Shown one piece after another: positions 46,408 to 56,017 of a stretch of 64,000 nucleotides of DNA (the first letter of the stretch is position 1; each line of letters opens with the position of its first letter). Source of the DNA: Kordia zhangzhouensis (GTDB taxonomy: Bacteria; Bacteroidota; Bacteroidia; Flavobacteriales; Flavobacteriaceae); the NCBI RefSeq assembly GCF_001005305.1, contig NZ_LBMH01000003.1, forward strand, positions 434,001 through 498,000, in the 5' to 3' direction. Below the pieces are notes generated by a model, which ran no database searches, was not told where the DNA came from, and was given only the letters and a program-made list of their open reading frames with translations. The position numbers were made by a program, and so were the translations under genes.

Positions 46408-47718
46408 TTATGCTATATTCTTGCGTTTTTTCAACTCTATTACAGTAATTTCTGGCCAAATTCCAACTCTTCCTGGAAATGCCAACACACCAAATCCGCG
46501 ATTAACATGCAGGTATTTCCCAGCTTCTTCATACAAACCAGCCCAACGAGGATATCTATATTTTACAGGGCTCCATTTTAAATTTAAAAAAGGAATTTCA
46601 ATCCCAAACTGCATTCCATGAGTATGTCCTGAAAGAGTTAATTGAATCTTTTTATCAAAATTGATAATATTAGATTCATCAACAACATCACTTGACTTAA
46701 TAATTTCCTTGCCCTCTTTGTTTTTAGGGAGTTCCATTTTTGTATAGTCAAAATGTGAAGGATCGTGCGATAATAAAATGGTGAATTCTCCATTTTGAAG
46801 GCTTTCTGTAGCTTTTTTTAAACTACCTCGTTTAGGAAAATGACGTGAAGCGCCCCAATTTTCAACCCCAACAATATTCAATTTCTCATCTTCACGCTGT
46901 ATCGTTCTACTTTCATTCAATAACAAATCAAAACCTATATCAGTATGGACTTTTTGAATTTTTGATTGATTATCAATAATTTCTTGTTTAGTTTCATATG
47001 CATAGTATCCGTAATCATGATTCCCCAGCACAGAATACAGTCCATCACGAGCTCTTAATCGCTTAAATGTATCAATCCAAGGATGCATTTCTTCTGCTAC
47101 AGCATTTACAATATCACCCGTAAATACTATCACATCACTTTCTTGTTCATTGATTAAATCTACAGCGTATTCAATCTTTGCTTTGTTATCAAAACTTCCT
47201 GAATGTATATCTGAAATTTGCGTAAGCTTGTAACCATCAAAAGCTTCTGGTAAGTCATCAAAAAACATCGTATGTTTAATCACTCTAAAATCATACCTTC
47301 CTTTAAAGACTCCATATAAAAACCCAGCAAAAGGAATAGCAGCAATCCCTAAAGCCAACTGACTTATAAACTTTCGCCTACCAGGAATAGCTTCACTCAC
47401 TGTCACACCGCTGTATTGAAAATAATTAAATAGTGAAGTGAAAAAACGAAAAATATCTTCTATAAACAGAATCGCCAATACAAACAATTTTGGTACTGTT
47501 AGTGTAAGTAACAAAGCAATCGCATATCCTGTACTCAAACTAAAACGACCTTCTCGCTGCACAGCATTCATCTGATAGAAAAAAATACCATATACAATTA
47601 CTGTAAATACCCAAAAACCAACTAACAACAGTTTACTGTTGGTCAACGTACGAATTGCAAAAAATGTATATAATTCTAGAATAAAAACTAAAATGATGGG
47701 AATAAGGAACCGTATCAT
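46408..47718 (-). CDS. Membrane-anchored metallophosphoesterase
   Basis: A 436-residue protein with four hydrophobic helices in the first about 150 residues and a calcineurin-like phosphoesterase domain (about 165-420). All metal and catalytic motifs are visible: ISDIHSGS, FTGDIVN, LGNHDYG, LLSHDP and LSGHTHGMQFG. The family resembles YkuE-like enzymes, some of which hydrolyse lipid-linked phosphates. No partner genes are next to it. A -7 element lies 15 bases upstream of the ATG. Confidence 0.9.
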   Translation of the reverse strand: MIRFLIPIILVFILELYTFFAIRTLTNSKLLLVGFWVFTVIVYGIFFYQMNAVQREGRFSLSTGYAIALLLTLTVPKLFVLAILFIEDIFRFFTSLFNYFQYSGVTVSEAIPGRRKFISQLALGIAAIPFAGFLYGVFKGRYDFRVIKHTMFFDDLPEAFDGYKLTQISDIHSGSFDNKAKIEYAVDLINEQESDVIVFTGDIVNAVAEEMHPWIDTFKRLRARDGLYSVLGNHDYGYYAYETKQEIIDNQSKIQKVHTDIGFDLLLNESRTIQREDEKLNIVGVENWGASRHFPKRGSLKKATESLQNGEFTILLSHDPSHFDYTKMELPKNKEGKEIIKSSDVVDESNIINFDKKIQLTLSGHTHGMQFGIEIPFLNLKWSPVKYRYPRWAGLYEEAGKYLHVNRGFGVLAFPGRVGIWPEITVIELKKRKNIA

Positions 47719-47732
47719 TGATTAAATTTTAA

Positions 47733-47740
47733 CAAATTTA
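47733..47740 (-). promoter_or_regulatory. Candidate -7 element for the metallophosphoesterase gene
   Basis: TAAATTTG on the minus strand, consensus for TAnnTTTG, 15 bases before the ATG, so the leader would be only about 8 nt. No TTG at the usual distance. Confidence 0.4.
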
Positions 47741-47898
47741 AACGTTCTTACTAAATAGGTTTAAGGTTTTACAGCAACTTTAACATTCGCCTACTTTTAA
47801 ATACCTCTCAAATTCACGTTAGGAATGAAATGAATATAAAAATAGCTTCGGTTTGAGTGATAAGTTTTGTAGTTTTATCATCTTCAACATAAATTATC

Positions 47899-50730
47899 AT
47901 GGCAGCCCAAAAACGATTATTTTTATTAGATGCATACGCACTTATTTTTAGAGGATATTACGCTTTTATCAAAAATCCAAGAATTAATTCCAAAGGCTTA
48001 GACACTTCAGCTATTATGGGTTTTATGAATTCGTTACTCGATGTTATAAAGCGTGAACGACCTGACCATTTGGCTGTTTGCTTTGATAAAGGAGGAAGTG
48101 TAGATCGTGTAGAAGCTTTTCCAGAATATAAAGCAAATCGTCAAGAAACGCCAGAACCTATCAAATTGGCAATTCCATATATAGAAAATATTTTGAAAGC
48201 GATGCATATTCCTGTAATCGTAAAAGAAGGATACGAAGCCGATGATATTATTGGTACTCTTTCTGTACAAGCAGAAAAACAAGGGTATCAAACCTTTATG
48301 GTAACACCCGATAAGGATTTTGCGCAATTGGTAACCGAAAACGTATTTATTTATAGACCGCGATTTGGTGGTGGTTACGAAACTTGGGGAATCCCTGAAG
48401 TACAAGAAAAATTTGGCGTAGAGCGCCCTGAACAAGTAATTGATTTCTTAGGAATGATGGGAGATTCTGTTGATAATATCCCTGGATTACCTGGTGTTGG
48501 AGAAAAAACAGCTAAAAAATTCTTAGCCCAATTTGGTAGTCTAGAAGGGTTACTTGCCAATACAGACCAATTAAAAGGAAAAATGAAAGAAAAGGTAGAA
48601 GCCAGTGCTGAATTAGGACTTCTATCAAAGCAATTAGCAAAGATTATGCTAGATGTTCCTGTAGAATTTCATGAAGAAGATTTTGAATTGTCGAAACCTG
48701 ATCTCGATAAAGTTAAAGAATTATTTGAAGAGCTAGAATTCAGACGACTCAAAGATAATTTTATAAAAACATTTGCAGAAACTGATTCTGAAATTACAGA
48801 AACTCCTACTGTCAAAACAAGCAAACCTTCCAATAAAGCAAATGCTGACGGACAATTTGACCTGTTTGCTGCACCTGGAAGCGGGAACGCAAGCAAAGAA
48901 ACTGCGAGTACTGGTTATCAAACAATTCAAACCACTGATCATTTTTATCAACTCGCAAATACGCCAATGTCTCGACGCATACTACTTCAAAAAATGCTGA
49001 AACAGCCTAGTGTTTGCTTTGATACTGAAACCACAGGATTAAAAGCATTAGAAGTAGAATTGGTCGGAATCGCTTTTTCTTGGGAAAAAGGAAAAGGCTA
49101 TTATGTTTCTTTCCCAGAAGATCAAATAGCAGCAAAGGAGATTTTAGAAGAATTCCGTCCATTTTTTGAAAGTACTACCATTGAAAAAGTAGGGCAAAAT
49201 CTTAAATACGATATCAAGGTGTTATCTAATTACCAGATGCCTGTAAAAGGCCCTATTTTTGACACAATGATTGCGCATTACCTGATTAATCCTGATATGC
49301 GTCACAATATGGATGTATTATCTGAAACCTATTTGAACTATCAACCTGTTTCGATAGTAGATTTGATTGGGAAGAAAGGAAAAAATCAATTATCAATGCG
49401 TGAAGTTTCACTCGATCAACAAACAGAATACGCTGTTGAAGATGCGGATATTACTTATCAGCTAAAAGAACATTTCATCAAAGAATTAGAAAGTGGAAAC
49501 CTTACCAACCTTTTTTCAGAAGTTGAAGTACCGTTAGTAAGTGTACTCTCAGCAATGGAAATAGAAGGAATCAATTTAGATAAAGACTTTTTAGCAAAAC
49601 TTTCCAAAGAATTGACTGTAGATATTGACCGTTTAGAGAAAGGTATTTATGAGCAAGCTGGCGAAGAATTCAATATCGGTTCCCCAAAACAATTAGGACC
49701 TATTCTTTTTGATAAGTTAAAATTGGTTGACAAACCTAAAAAAACTAAAACTGGACAATATTCTACCGCTGAAGATGTATTGTCATACCTGGCGAAAGAA
49801 CATCAAATTGTTACTGATATTCTAGAGTGGCGACAGTATAAAAAATTACAGAGTACCTATGTAGATGCGCTACCAAGTGAAGTCAACACTAAAACGAATC
49901 GTATTCACACTGTGTATGCACAAGCTGTAGCTGCAACAGGACGATTAAGTTCAAACAATCCAAACCTTCAAAATATTCCTATTAGGACAGAACGTGGTCG
50001 CGAAGTGCGTAAAGCATTCATTCCTAGAGATGAAAATTATGTCATATTAGCCGCCGATTATTCTCAAATTGAACTTCGAATTATAGCTGCTTTAAGCAAA
50101 GAAGATACTATGATTGAAGCATTCAAAAATGGAGAAGACATTCACGCTTCTACCGCTTCAAGAGTATTTAATGTAGCTATAGAAAATGTAACTCGTGAGC
50201 AACGTAGCAATGCCAAAACGGTAAACTTCGGAATTATTTATGGTGTGTCTGCTTTCGGATTGAGTAACCAAACCACTTTATCACGAAGTGAAGCCAAAGA
50301 ATTGATTGATACTTATTACGAAACCTATCCAAAACTCAAAGCCTTTATTTCCAATCAAATTGCCTTTGCTAGGGAACATGGCTATGTTGAAACCGTATTA
50401 GGAAGACGCCGTTATTTAAAAGATATCAACTCTAGAAACGCTATTGTACGTGGTGCAGCCGAGCGAAATGCTGTAAATGCACCGATACAAGGAAGTGCCG
50501 CAGATATCATTAAACTAGCAATGATTAACATTCACAAACGCTTTTTAACAGAAGGTTTTCAATCAAAAATGCTACTTCAAGTGCATGACGAATTGGTGTT
50601 TGATGCACATAAAGACGAACTTGAAACCATCAAACCAATCATCAAAGCAGAAATGGAAAATGCTTTTAAAATGAGCGTTCCATTAGATGTAGAAATTGGC
50701 GTAGGACAAAATTGGTTGGAAGCACATTAA
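47899..50730 (+). CDS. polA: DNA polymerase I
   Basis: A 943-residue repair and Okazaki-fragment polymerase with all three domains. The 5'-3' exonuclease domain (about 1-290) has LFLLDAYALIFRGYYAF and DKDFAQLV. The 3'-5' proofreading domain (about 345-535) keeps the acidic motif CFDTETTGL, GQNLKYD and the YAVEDADITYQL block, so proofreading should be active. The polymerase domain has RLSSNNPNLQNIP, AADYSQIELRIIA and LQVHDELVFD. Length is normal for Bacteroidota. The following palindrome may end transcription. Confidence 0.97.
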   Translation: MAAQKRLFLLDAYALIFRGYYAFIKNPRINSKGLDTSAIMGFMNSLLDVIKRERPDHLAVCFDKGGSVDRVEAFPEYKANRQETPEPIKLAIPYIENILKAMHIPVIVKEGYEADDIIGTLSVQAEKQGYQTFMVTPDKDFAQLVTENVFIYRPRFGGGYETWGIPEVQEKFGVERPEQVIDFLGMMGDSVDNIPGLPGVGEKTAKKFLAQFGSLEGLLANTDQLKGKMKEKVEASAELGLLSKQLAKIMLDVPVEFHEEDFELSKPDLDKVKELFEELEFRRLKDNFIKTFAETDSEITETPTVKTSKPSNKANADGQFDLFAAPGSGNASKETASTGYQTIQTTDHFYQLANTPMSRRILLQKMLKQPSVCFDTETTGLKALEVELVGIAFSWEKGKGYYVSFPEDQIAAKEILEEFRPFFESTTIEKVGQNLKYDIKVLSNYQMPVKGPIFDTMIAHYLINPDMRHNMDVLSETYLNYQPVSIVDLIGKKGKNQLSMREVSLDQQTEYAVEDADITYQLKEHFIKELESGNLTNLFSEVEVPLVSVLSAMEIEGINLDKDFLAKLSKELTVDIDRLEKGIYEQAGEEFNIGSPKQLGPILFDKLKLVDKPKKTKTGQYSTAEDVLSYLAKEHQIVTDILEWRQYKKLQSTYVDALPSEVNTKTNRIHTVYAQAVAATGRLSSNNPNLQNIPIRTERGREVRKAFIPRDENYVILAADYSQIELRIIAALSKEDTMIEAFKNGEDIHASTASRVFNVAIENVTREQRSNAKTVNFGIIYGVSAFGLSNQTTLSRSEAKELIDTYYETYPKLKAFISNQIAFAREHGYVETVLGRRRYLKDINSRNAIVRGAAERNAVNAPIQGSAADIIKLAMINIHKRFLTEGFQSKMLLQVHDELVFDAHKDELETIKPIIKAEMENAFKMSVPLDVEIGVGQNWLEAH

Positions 50731-50740
50731 AATTATAAAT

Positions 50741-50766
50741 GTCATTCCCGCCTCCGCAGGAATGAC
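50741..50766. repeat. Palindromic intergenic repeat after polA (REP-like)
   Basis: GTCATTCC (50741-50748) and GGAATGAC (50759-50766) are perfect 8-base arms around a 10-base CGCCTCCGCA core that can pair partly. The sequence matches the pattern of dispersed GTCATTCC-type palindromes found between genes in many genomes. It is the only copy seen in this window. A following A-rich run would read as terminator tail for DUF5916 transcripts coming from the other strand, and polA transcripts end nearby. Confidence 0.6.
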
Positions 50767-50845
50767 AAAAAATTTATCCTTAATTTCATAAACAATAAGC
50801 AACAAAGGGAGCTTTATGCATTTAAACCAACAAGCATTTGGAAAG

Positions 50846-53473
50846 CTACAACACAAAACGATATGTAAACTTCATCAAAAAGATATTTTCTGGTTGTTGC
50901 CCTAGAATTTGATTGTCTAAACTGCGTAATAAATGATCGCGTGTGTTGCCAAAACCAGTCGTTCCTTGCGACCAAACTAAGAACAATTCTGAGCCAGGAA
51001 TATATTCCCAACGCAATACCAAATTTGAACGAAACTGCACAAAAGCAAAGTCTGGATTTCCGATGGAATACTCTACACTTCCATTGGCTCCTTCATCGAC
51101 AAGATACGAATCGGAAGCTGCATCAAAGGAAATTTCATTAGGTTGATATTGATAGAAACGATCATACAAATTGTCAGCAATTGAATTGGTTACATATTTA
51201 AAATCTGTATAACGACCTACCGACACAAACGGTTGACCATAATACTGAATAGATAAGTTAGGGTTAATTGTATAATTAAAACGAATAGAAGCACTCAACG
51301 TTTGATTGTCAATCGTTCCTAAAATATAACGTGGAGTTCCATTATTACTGACTTCGGTAATGTACTGAGTTTTATTCGGGTTATAATTATAGTTTGGACT
51401 AATAGAAATGCGCATTGCATCGGTTGGTTGATAAGTAACATCTCCACTAACTTCTATAAATGTAAAATTGTTTTGCTTGGCTTTTGAATAAACCATTCCC
51501 CAGCTTGTACGCAGTTTTTTTCGTTCATCCGTTCCGAAGAATGCATATCCATAATTTTCCTCAGAATAGCGCCAACGAGGTCCGCCACGCAAAAAGGTAT
51601 TGATATAAATTCGTGGTTTGTGTGCTCCACCAAAATCAATCCACCAGTTATTTTGAAACTGCATGTTTCCATTTACTTCATATTGAACTCGGTTAAAGTT
51701 TCCTTCAAAATCATACGTAGTAAATTGAGAGAAGCGTCCGGAAATTCTTCTAAATTTCCCCACTGATTTAGTTGTTTGATACCCAATATTTACAAATTGA
51801 CGTATTTCATCCGCTTGTCGCAGAAAACCGATATCATTGAGTTCCAACTCAGGCGAGCGCCATATAACTCCGGTATCATACCTCCAATTTCCACCTCCTG
51901 CTTTTCCAAATTCTAATCTTCCTCCTGTTCCTGTTAACGAAGTTCTATTAGGATTAACATTTACATGTCCTGCATCTACACGTTGAAATAAATGCGTTAA
52001 CGAATTTTGAGTATTTGCAATAGCTTCTTTACTTCCTTCTATGTGACTTGCTACCACATTCCCTTCTGCATAAAAAGTACGGTCTTTCCAATTATGTCTA
52101 AAATCTAGCCCTCCAGTATAGGCTGCTCTATGCAAAAAATCTAAATGATTTTCAAGTCTTCGATTTGTCGCTGTAAAAATTCCTCCAATAAATGTATTTC
52201 GCTTATTAAAATCCTTTTGCAAACGCCCTACAAAATAGTTTGTTAATGGCTCTACCAGTTCTTTTCTTCGTGTTCCATTGTTATCAATTTCGGCAAATTC
52301 TCGCCCAGTTACACTTTCTAAAACACCTATTGACCAACCATTTTTAGTTTTACCACTAAACTTCGCCGCTCCAATGATTGTCGAATTTTGTGGTTGATCT
52401 ACATATTCTTGTGAAGTTGTATTTGGAAAACCTTGTGGATTTCGTCCAATTCTCCTAGAATAGAATACATTGTCTTGTCCATTTGCAAATCGATAATCAA
52501 AAATATTTTTGTTCTCGACAAAAAATGGACGTTGTTCACGGAAAAATATTTGAAAACCATCCAAAGCAATTGCCGCAGGATCTGCCTCTACTTGTCCAAA
52601 ATCTGGATTGATGGTAAAATCTAATGTTAAATCGTTAGTTACTCCTATTTTCCCATCTATACCTCCATTCAAAGTAAAATCATCTCCATCTCGAAAAGGA
52701 TTTCCTGTTTCTTCGGGATACGTGTCTAATTTTGTCACTACATACGGTTGTATTTCTACTTGTTTTTGCGGTTTAATATTCTTTAAACCATGCAACTCAC
52801 CAAATTCACTCACCCAACCTGGAGCATCTAATGGAATGCGCTGCCATGTAGAACGCTCTTCTTTTCTAAAAAAGCGTCGCTGTACTTGTAGTCCCCAAAC
52901 TTGTTCTTCACTTTTTCCAAAGCGCAACTGACTGAATGGAATTTTCATTTCGGCAGTCCAACCTTCGCTATCTACATTTGTTTTGGTGTACCAAATTGGA
53001 TTCCAACTTCCGTCCCAATTATTCCCGTTGTTCGAAATAAACTCATCTCCTTTTACACCTGCTGCTGTAACCGTAAATGAAAACCCAGTACGAAGATCAT
53101 GATAGCTATCAATGTTGATTTCTACCCAATCACCATCAAAACCATCACGTCGAGACAAACGTTTAACAATTTTTTCCGGATCTTTATCAATGGCACGCAC
53201 GGCAACATATAAATACTTTGCATCGTACATAATTTTGAACTTCGTTTGCTCTGTAGGCGGCGTATTTTCATCTGGTCGATTTTCAATAAAGTCGCTTGCC
53301 CATTCAACAGAATTCCAGCTCTCATCATCTAAGATACCGTCAATTTTTGGTGCTTCTCCCTTCACACTATTGGTTGTGTAAATTCTTTTAGGGATGTTGG
53401 CTTTTTTTTCTTGAGATATTCCCAAATAGGGAATACAAAAAAGTCCTAAACAGACTATTAGGAAAGATTTCAT
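50846..53473 (-). CDS. DUF5916 outer-membrane protein with carbohydrate-binding (CBM9-like) domain
   Basis: An 875-residue secreted protein. It has a signal peptide (1-20, ending GISQ), then a family-9 carbohydrate-binding-type domain (about 35-200; IDGILDDESWNSVEWA and LYVAVRAIDKDPEKI are the hallmark strands), then a DUF5916 beta-barrel of some 650 residues with GQVEADP, FFREQRPFFVENKNIF and YSRRIGR. The chain ends in an aromatic-rich strand (MKFTYRFVL). DUF5916 proteins are common outer-membrane proteins of Bacteroidota of unknown function. No polysaccharide-utilisation genes are adjacent. Confidence 0.9.
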   Translation of the reverse strand: MKSFLIVCLGLFCIPYLGISQEKKANIPKRIYTTNSVKGEAPKIDGILDDESWNSVEWASDFIENRPDENTPPTEQTKFKIMYDAKYLYVAVRAIDKDPEKIVKRLSRRDGFDGDWVEINIDSYHDLRTGFSFTVTAAGVKGDEFISNNGNNWDGSWNPIWYTKTNVDSEGWTAEMKIPFSQLRFGKSEEQVWGLQVQRRFFRKEERSTWQRIPLDAPGWVSEFGELHGLKNIKPQKQVEIQPYVVTKLDTYPEETGNPFRDGDDFTLNGGIDGKIGVTNDLTLDFTINPDFGQVEADPAAIALDGFQIFFREQRPFFVENKNIFDYRFANGQDNVFYSRRIGRNPQGFPNTTSQEYVDQPQNSTIIGAAKFSGKTKNGWSIGVLESVTGREFAEIDNNGTRRKELVEPLTNYFVGRLQKDFNKRNTFIGGIFTATNRRLENHLDFLHRAAYTGGLDFRHNWKDRTFYAEGNVVASHIEGSKEAIANTQNSLTHLFQRVDAGHVNVNPNRTSLTGTGGRLEFGKAGGGNWRYDTGVIWRSPELELNDIGFLRQADEIRQFVNIGYQTTKSVGKFRRISGRFSQFTTYDFEGNFNRVQYEVNGNMQFQNNWWIDFGGAHKPRIYINTFLRGGPRWRYSEENYGYAFFGTDERKKLRTSWGMVYSKAKQNNFTFIEVSGDVTYQPTDAMRISISPNYNYNPNKTQYITEVSNNGTPRYILGTIDNQTLSASIRFNYTINPNLSIQYYGQPFVSVGRYTDFKYVTNSIADNLYDRFYQYQPNEISFDAASDSYLVDEGANGSVEYSIGNPDFAFVQFRSNLVLRWEYIPGSELFLVWSQGTTGFGNTRDHLLRSLDNQILGQQPENIFLMKFTYRFVL

Positions 53474-53629
53474 TAAGTGTATTTTGATTGATTGATGATG
53501 ATAAAAGTATAAAACCCTGTCAAATGAAGAAGAATTTTAGGTAAAAATTAACACTTATATAGAAAAAAAATAAATAAAGATTTTTCCGTATTTCTTCCAA
53601 TTTGAACCGATGAAGAATATATTTTTAAG

Positions 53630-53637
53630 TACTTTTG
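53630..53637 (+). promoter_or_regulatory. Candidate -7 element for the nucleotidyltransferase-like / radical SAM cluster
   Basis: TACTTTTG on the plus strand is a perfect TAnnTTTG. A TTG lies at 53602-53604, 25 nt upstream, a little beyond the normal spacing. The element contains the TTG at 53635 that might otherwise be taken as a start codon; if this is the -7 box the true start is GTG 53656. Confidence 0.5.
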
Positions 53638-53655
53638 GTTAGAAAACAAAAAATA

Positions 53656-54561
53656 GTGAGTGCTTTAAAAACCATATTATATTTCTCTCTCTTTAAATAT
53701 CCGTTGACTCGAACTGAAATTTTTCAATTTTCAGATAGTGAAAGTCAGCAAGATGTTGATAAAGAAATAGAAACTCTTTTAGAAAAAGGAGTTATCTATA
53801 ATTTTGATGGTTTTTATGTAGATGTGAATGATCCCGATCGTGTAGAAAGAAGACTCAAAGGCAATGAAATGGCTCGAAAAATAATGCCAAAAGCTGTAAG
53901 AGTTTCTCGAAAAATTGCCAAATTCCCATATATAGAAAGTGTTTCTCTTTCGGGCGCATTGTCAAAAGGTTATTATGACGATGAAGGTGATTTTGACTTT
54001 TTTATTATTACCAAACCTAATCGTTTATGGATAGCACGAACGCTATTAGTGCTTTACAAAAAAATATTTTTATTGAATTCAAAGAAATATTTTTGTGTAA
54101 ACTATTTCATTAGTACCGATTCGTTAGAAATTTCTGAAAAAAACTTATTTACGGCTACTGAAATTGCCACACTTATTCCGTTGTATGGAAAAACTGTTTT
54201 TGAGAACTTTTTATCAGCAAATTCTTGGGCCAAACCGTATTTTCCTAACAAACCAATTTTTAAAACAAGTACAATTAGAGAAACCCGTAAAAGCTGGATT
54301 TCAGAATTTACACAAAACGCTTTAAATGGCTCGATAGGATTAAAGTTAGACAACTACCTACAACGATTAACAATTAAAAAATGGATTCGTAAGTTTGGTC
54401 ATCTCGCTAAAGCAGATTTTAATATCGCAATGAAGTCAACTCGACATGTATCAAAACATCATCCGCAAAATTATCAAAACAAAGTGATAAAACGACTGCA
54501 CGAACGCTATACAGAAGTTATACAACAATACAATTTGAATTTACCTGAAGAACATGCTTGA
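53656..54561 (+). CDS. Winged-helix / nucleotidyltransferase-like protein
   Basis: A 301-residue protein of unknown function. The N-terminal about 75 residues look like a winged helix (ILYFSLFKYPLTRTEIF and IETLLEKGVIYNFDGFYV). The middle holds a minimal nucleotidyltransferase core: SLSGALSKGYYDDEGDFDFFIIT, with Gly-Ala in place of the usual Gly-Ser and a good D-x-D pair, followed by NRLWIARTLL. No clear third acidic residue is visible. The GTG at 53656 is favoured because the upstream TTG (53635) sits inside a promoter-like element. It overlaps the next gene by 8 bases, so it belongs to the radical SAM cluster, perhaps as a nucleotide-sugar or transfer enzyme or regulator. Confidence 0.72.
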   Translation: MSALKTILYFSLFKYPLTRTEIFQFSDSESQQDVDKEIETLLEKGVIYNFDGFYVDVNDPDRVERRLKGNEMARKIMPKAVRVSRKIAKFPYIESVSLSGALSKGYYDDEGDFDFFIITKPNRLWIARTLLVLYKKIFLLNSKKYFCVNYFISTDSLEISEKNLFTATEIATLIPLYGKTVFENFLSANSWAKPYFPNKPIFKTSTIRETRKSWISEFTQNALNGSIGLKLDNYLQRLTIKKWIRKFGHLAKADFNIAMKSTRHVSKHHPQNYQNKVIKRLHERYTEVIQQYNLNLPEEHA

Positions 54562-56017
54562 TATTGTATTTTCGCATTCTTATTACTACAAGTTTGATGT
54601 GAAACAGTGGAAAAATCAAACACCATATCCGCCATTAGGAACATTGTATGCTGCTTCTTATTTACGTGAAAACGGATATCATGTAGGTGTATTTGACGCA
54701 AACTTGTTAGAGGATCCAAAAACAATACAACCTTATTTAGAGCAACACAAACCTCGTATATTTGTATTATACGATGATGGCTTTAATTATTTAACAAAAA
54801 TGTGTTTGACTGCCATGCGGGAAGCTGCTTTTGAGATGATTCAAATTGCAAAAAAGCTAGGCTGCCATGTCATTGTTTGCAGTTCAGACTCTACCGATCA
54901 TTATGAAAAATACTTAGCTGCAGGAGCAGACTTTGTCATTCAAGGTGAAGGTGAAATATCATTAAAAGAATTAGTTGATGCCTTATCGAATAAGGAAGAC
55001 ACTTCAGGAATTAAAGGACTCGTGTTTAAAAAAGAAGGTGAAATCATTCAAAACCCAAAACATCCCGTATTACGAGATTTAGATGTGCTTCCGTTGCCTG
55101 CTTGGGACTTAATTGATATTGAACCTTATAGAAAAATTTGGGAAGCTGGCGGCAATGAATTTACGCTCAATATGGCAACAACTCGTGGTTGTCCCTTTAA
55201 ATGTAACTGGTGTGCAAAACCTATTTATGGAAATCGCTATAATTCTCATTCTCCAGAATACATTACCAAGCATATTAAATATTTAAACGAAAACTACGGA
55301 GTTTCTCGTTTTTGGATGTGCGATGATATTTTTGGCTTAAAACCTAATTGGGTTCAAAATTTTAATAAAGAACTTAAAAAAGAGCAGCTTACAATCTCAT
55401 ACTATATTCAAAGTCGTGTGGATTTGTTACTAAAAGAAGATACAATCGATGCTCTAGCGGAAAGTGGATTGGAAGAAGTTTGGGTTGGTGCAGAAAGTGG
55501 TTCGCAAGCTATTTTGGATGCTATGGACAAGGAAACCAAAGTTGAACAAATCTATGAGGCTACACGATTGTTAAAAGAAAAAAATATACGTGTAGCATTC
55601 TTCATTCAATTTGGTTATTTAGAAGAAACCAAAGAAGATATTCAAAAAACAATTGACATGATTAAAGAGTTGGTTCCTGACAATATTGGAGTCTCGGTTT
55701 CCTATCCATTACCTGGCACTAAATTTTATGACAAGGTAAAAGATGATTTAAAACTTAAAGCTAATTGGACAGATTCTGATGATCTTGCCATGATGTTCAA
55801 AGGGACTTACAACACTAAATTTTATAGGAAATTACAGCGATATGTTCATAAGGAATTTCGAAAAAGTCAAGCATTTCAAAATATTCGTAAATTCTTTACA
55901 CATCCTTTTTCTATCAAAAAATCAGAGATACGCTCTATGCTATTACTTGGCTATTACATTCCTTCTGCCTTTATAGATAAGTTGCAACTTAAAAATATGG
56001 AGAATACCAATGCATAG
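54554..56017 (+). CDS. B12-binding domain radical SAM enzyme 1
   Basis: A 487-residue enzyme. The N-terminal cobalamin-binding-type fold (about 1-150) has PYPPLGTLYAASYLRE and GADFVIQGEGE, without the classical DxHxxG. The radical SAM core has TTRGCPFKCNWC (C-x3-C-x2-C, about residues 212-219) for the [4Fe-4S] cluster and EEVWVGAESGSQ in the barrel. A C-terminal tail of about 90 residues follows. The family contains methylases and cyclases (for example HpnP- or BchE-like) that methylate unactivated carbons or rearrange substrates. It overlaps both neighbours by 8 bases. Strongly similar along its length to the enzyme at 56935-58320. Confidence 0.92.
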   Translation: MLDIVFSHSYYYKFDVKQWKNQTPYPPLGTLYAASYLRENGYHVGVFDANLLEDPKTIQPYLEQHKPRIFVLYDDGFNYLTKMCLTAMREAAFEMIQIAKKLGCHVIVCSSDSTDHYEKYLAAGADFVIQGEGEISLKELVDALSNKEDTSGIKGLVFKKEGEIIQNPKHPVLRDLDVLPLPAWDLIDIEPYRKIWEAGGNEFTLNMATTRGCPFKCNWCAKPIYGNRYNSHSPEYITKHIKYLNENYGVSRFWMCDDIFGLKPNWVQNFNKELKKEQLTISYYIQSRVDLLLKEDTIDALAESGLEEVWVGAESGSQAILDAMDKETKVEQIYEATRLLKEKNIRVAFFIQFGYLEETKEDIQKTIDMIKELVPDNIGVSVSYPLPGTKFYDKVKDDLKLKANWTDSDDLAMMFKGTYNTKFYRKLQRYVHKEFRKSQAFQNIRKFFTHPFSIKKSEIRSMLLLGYYIPSAFIDKLQLKNMENTNA

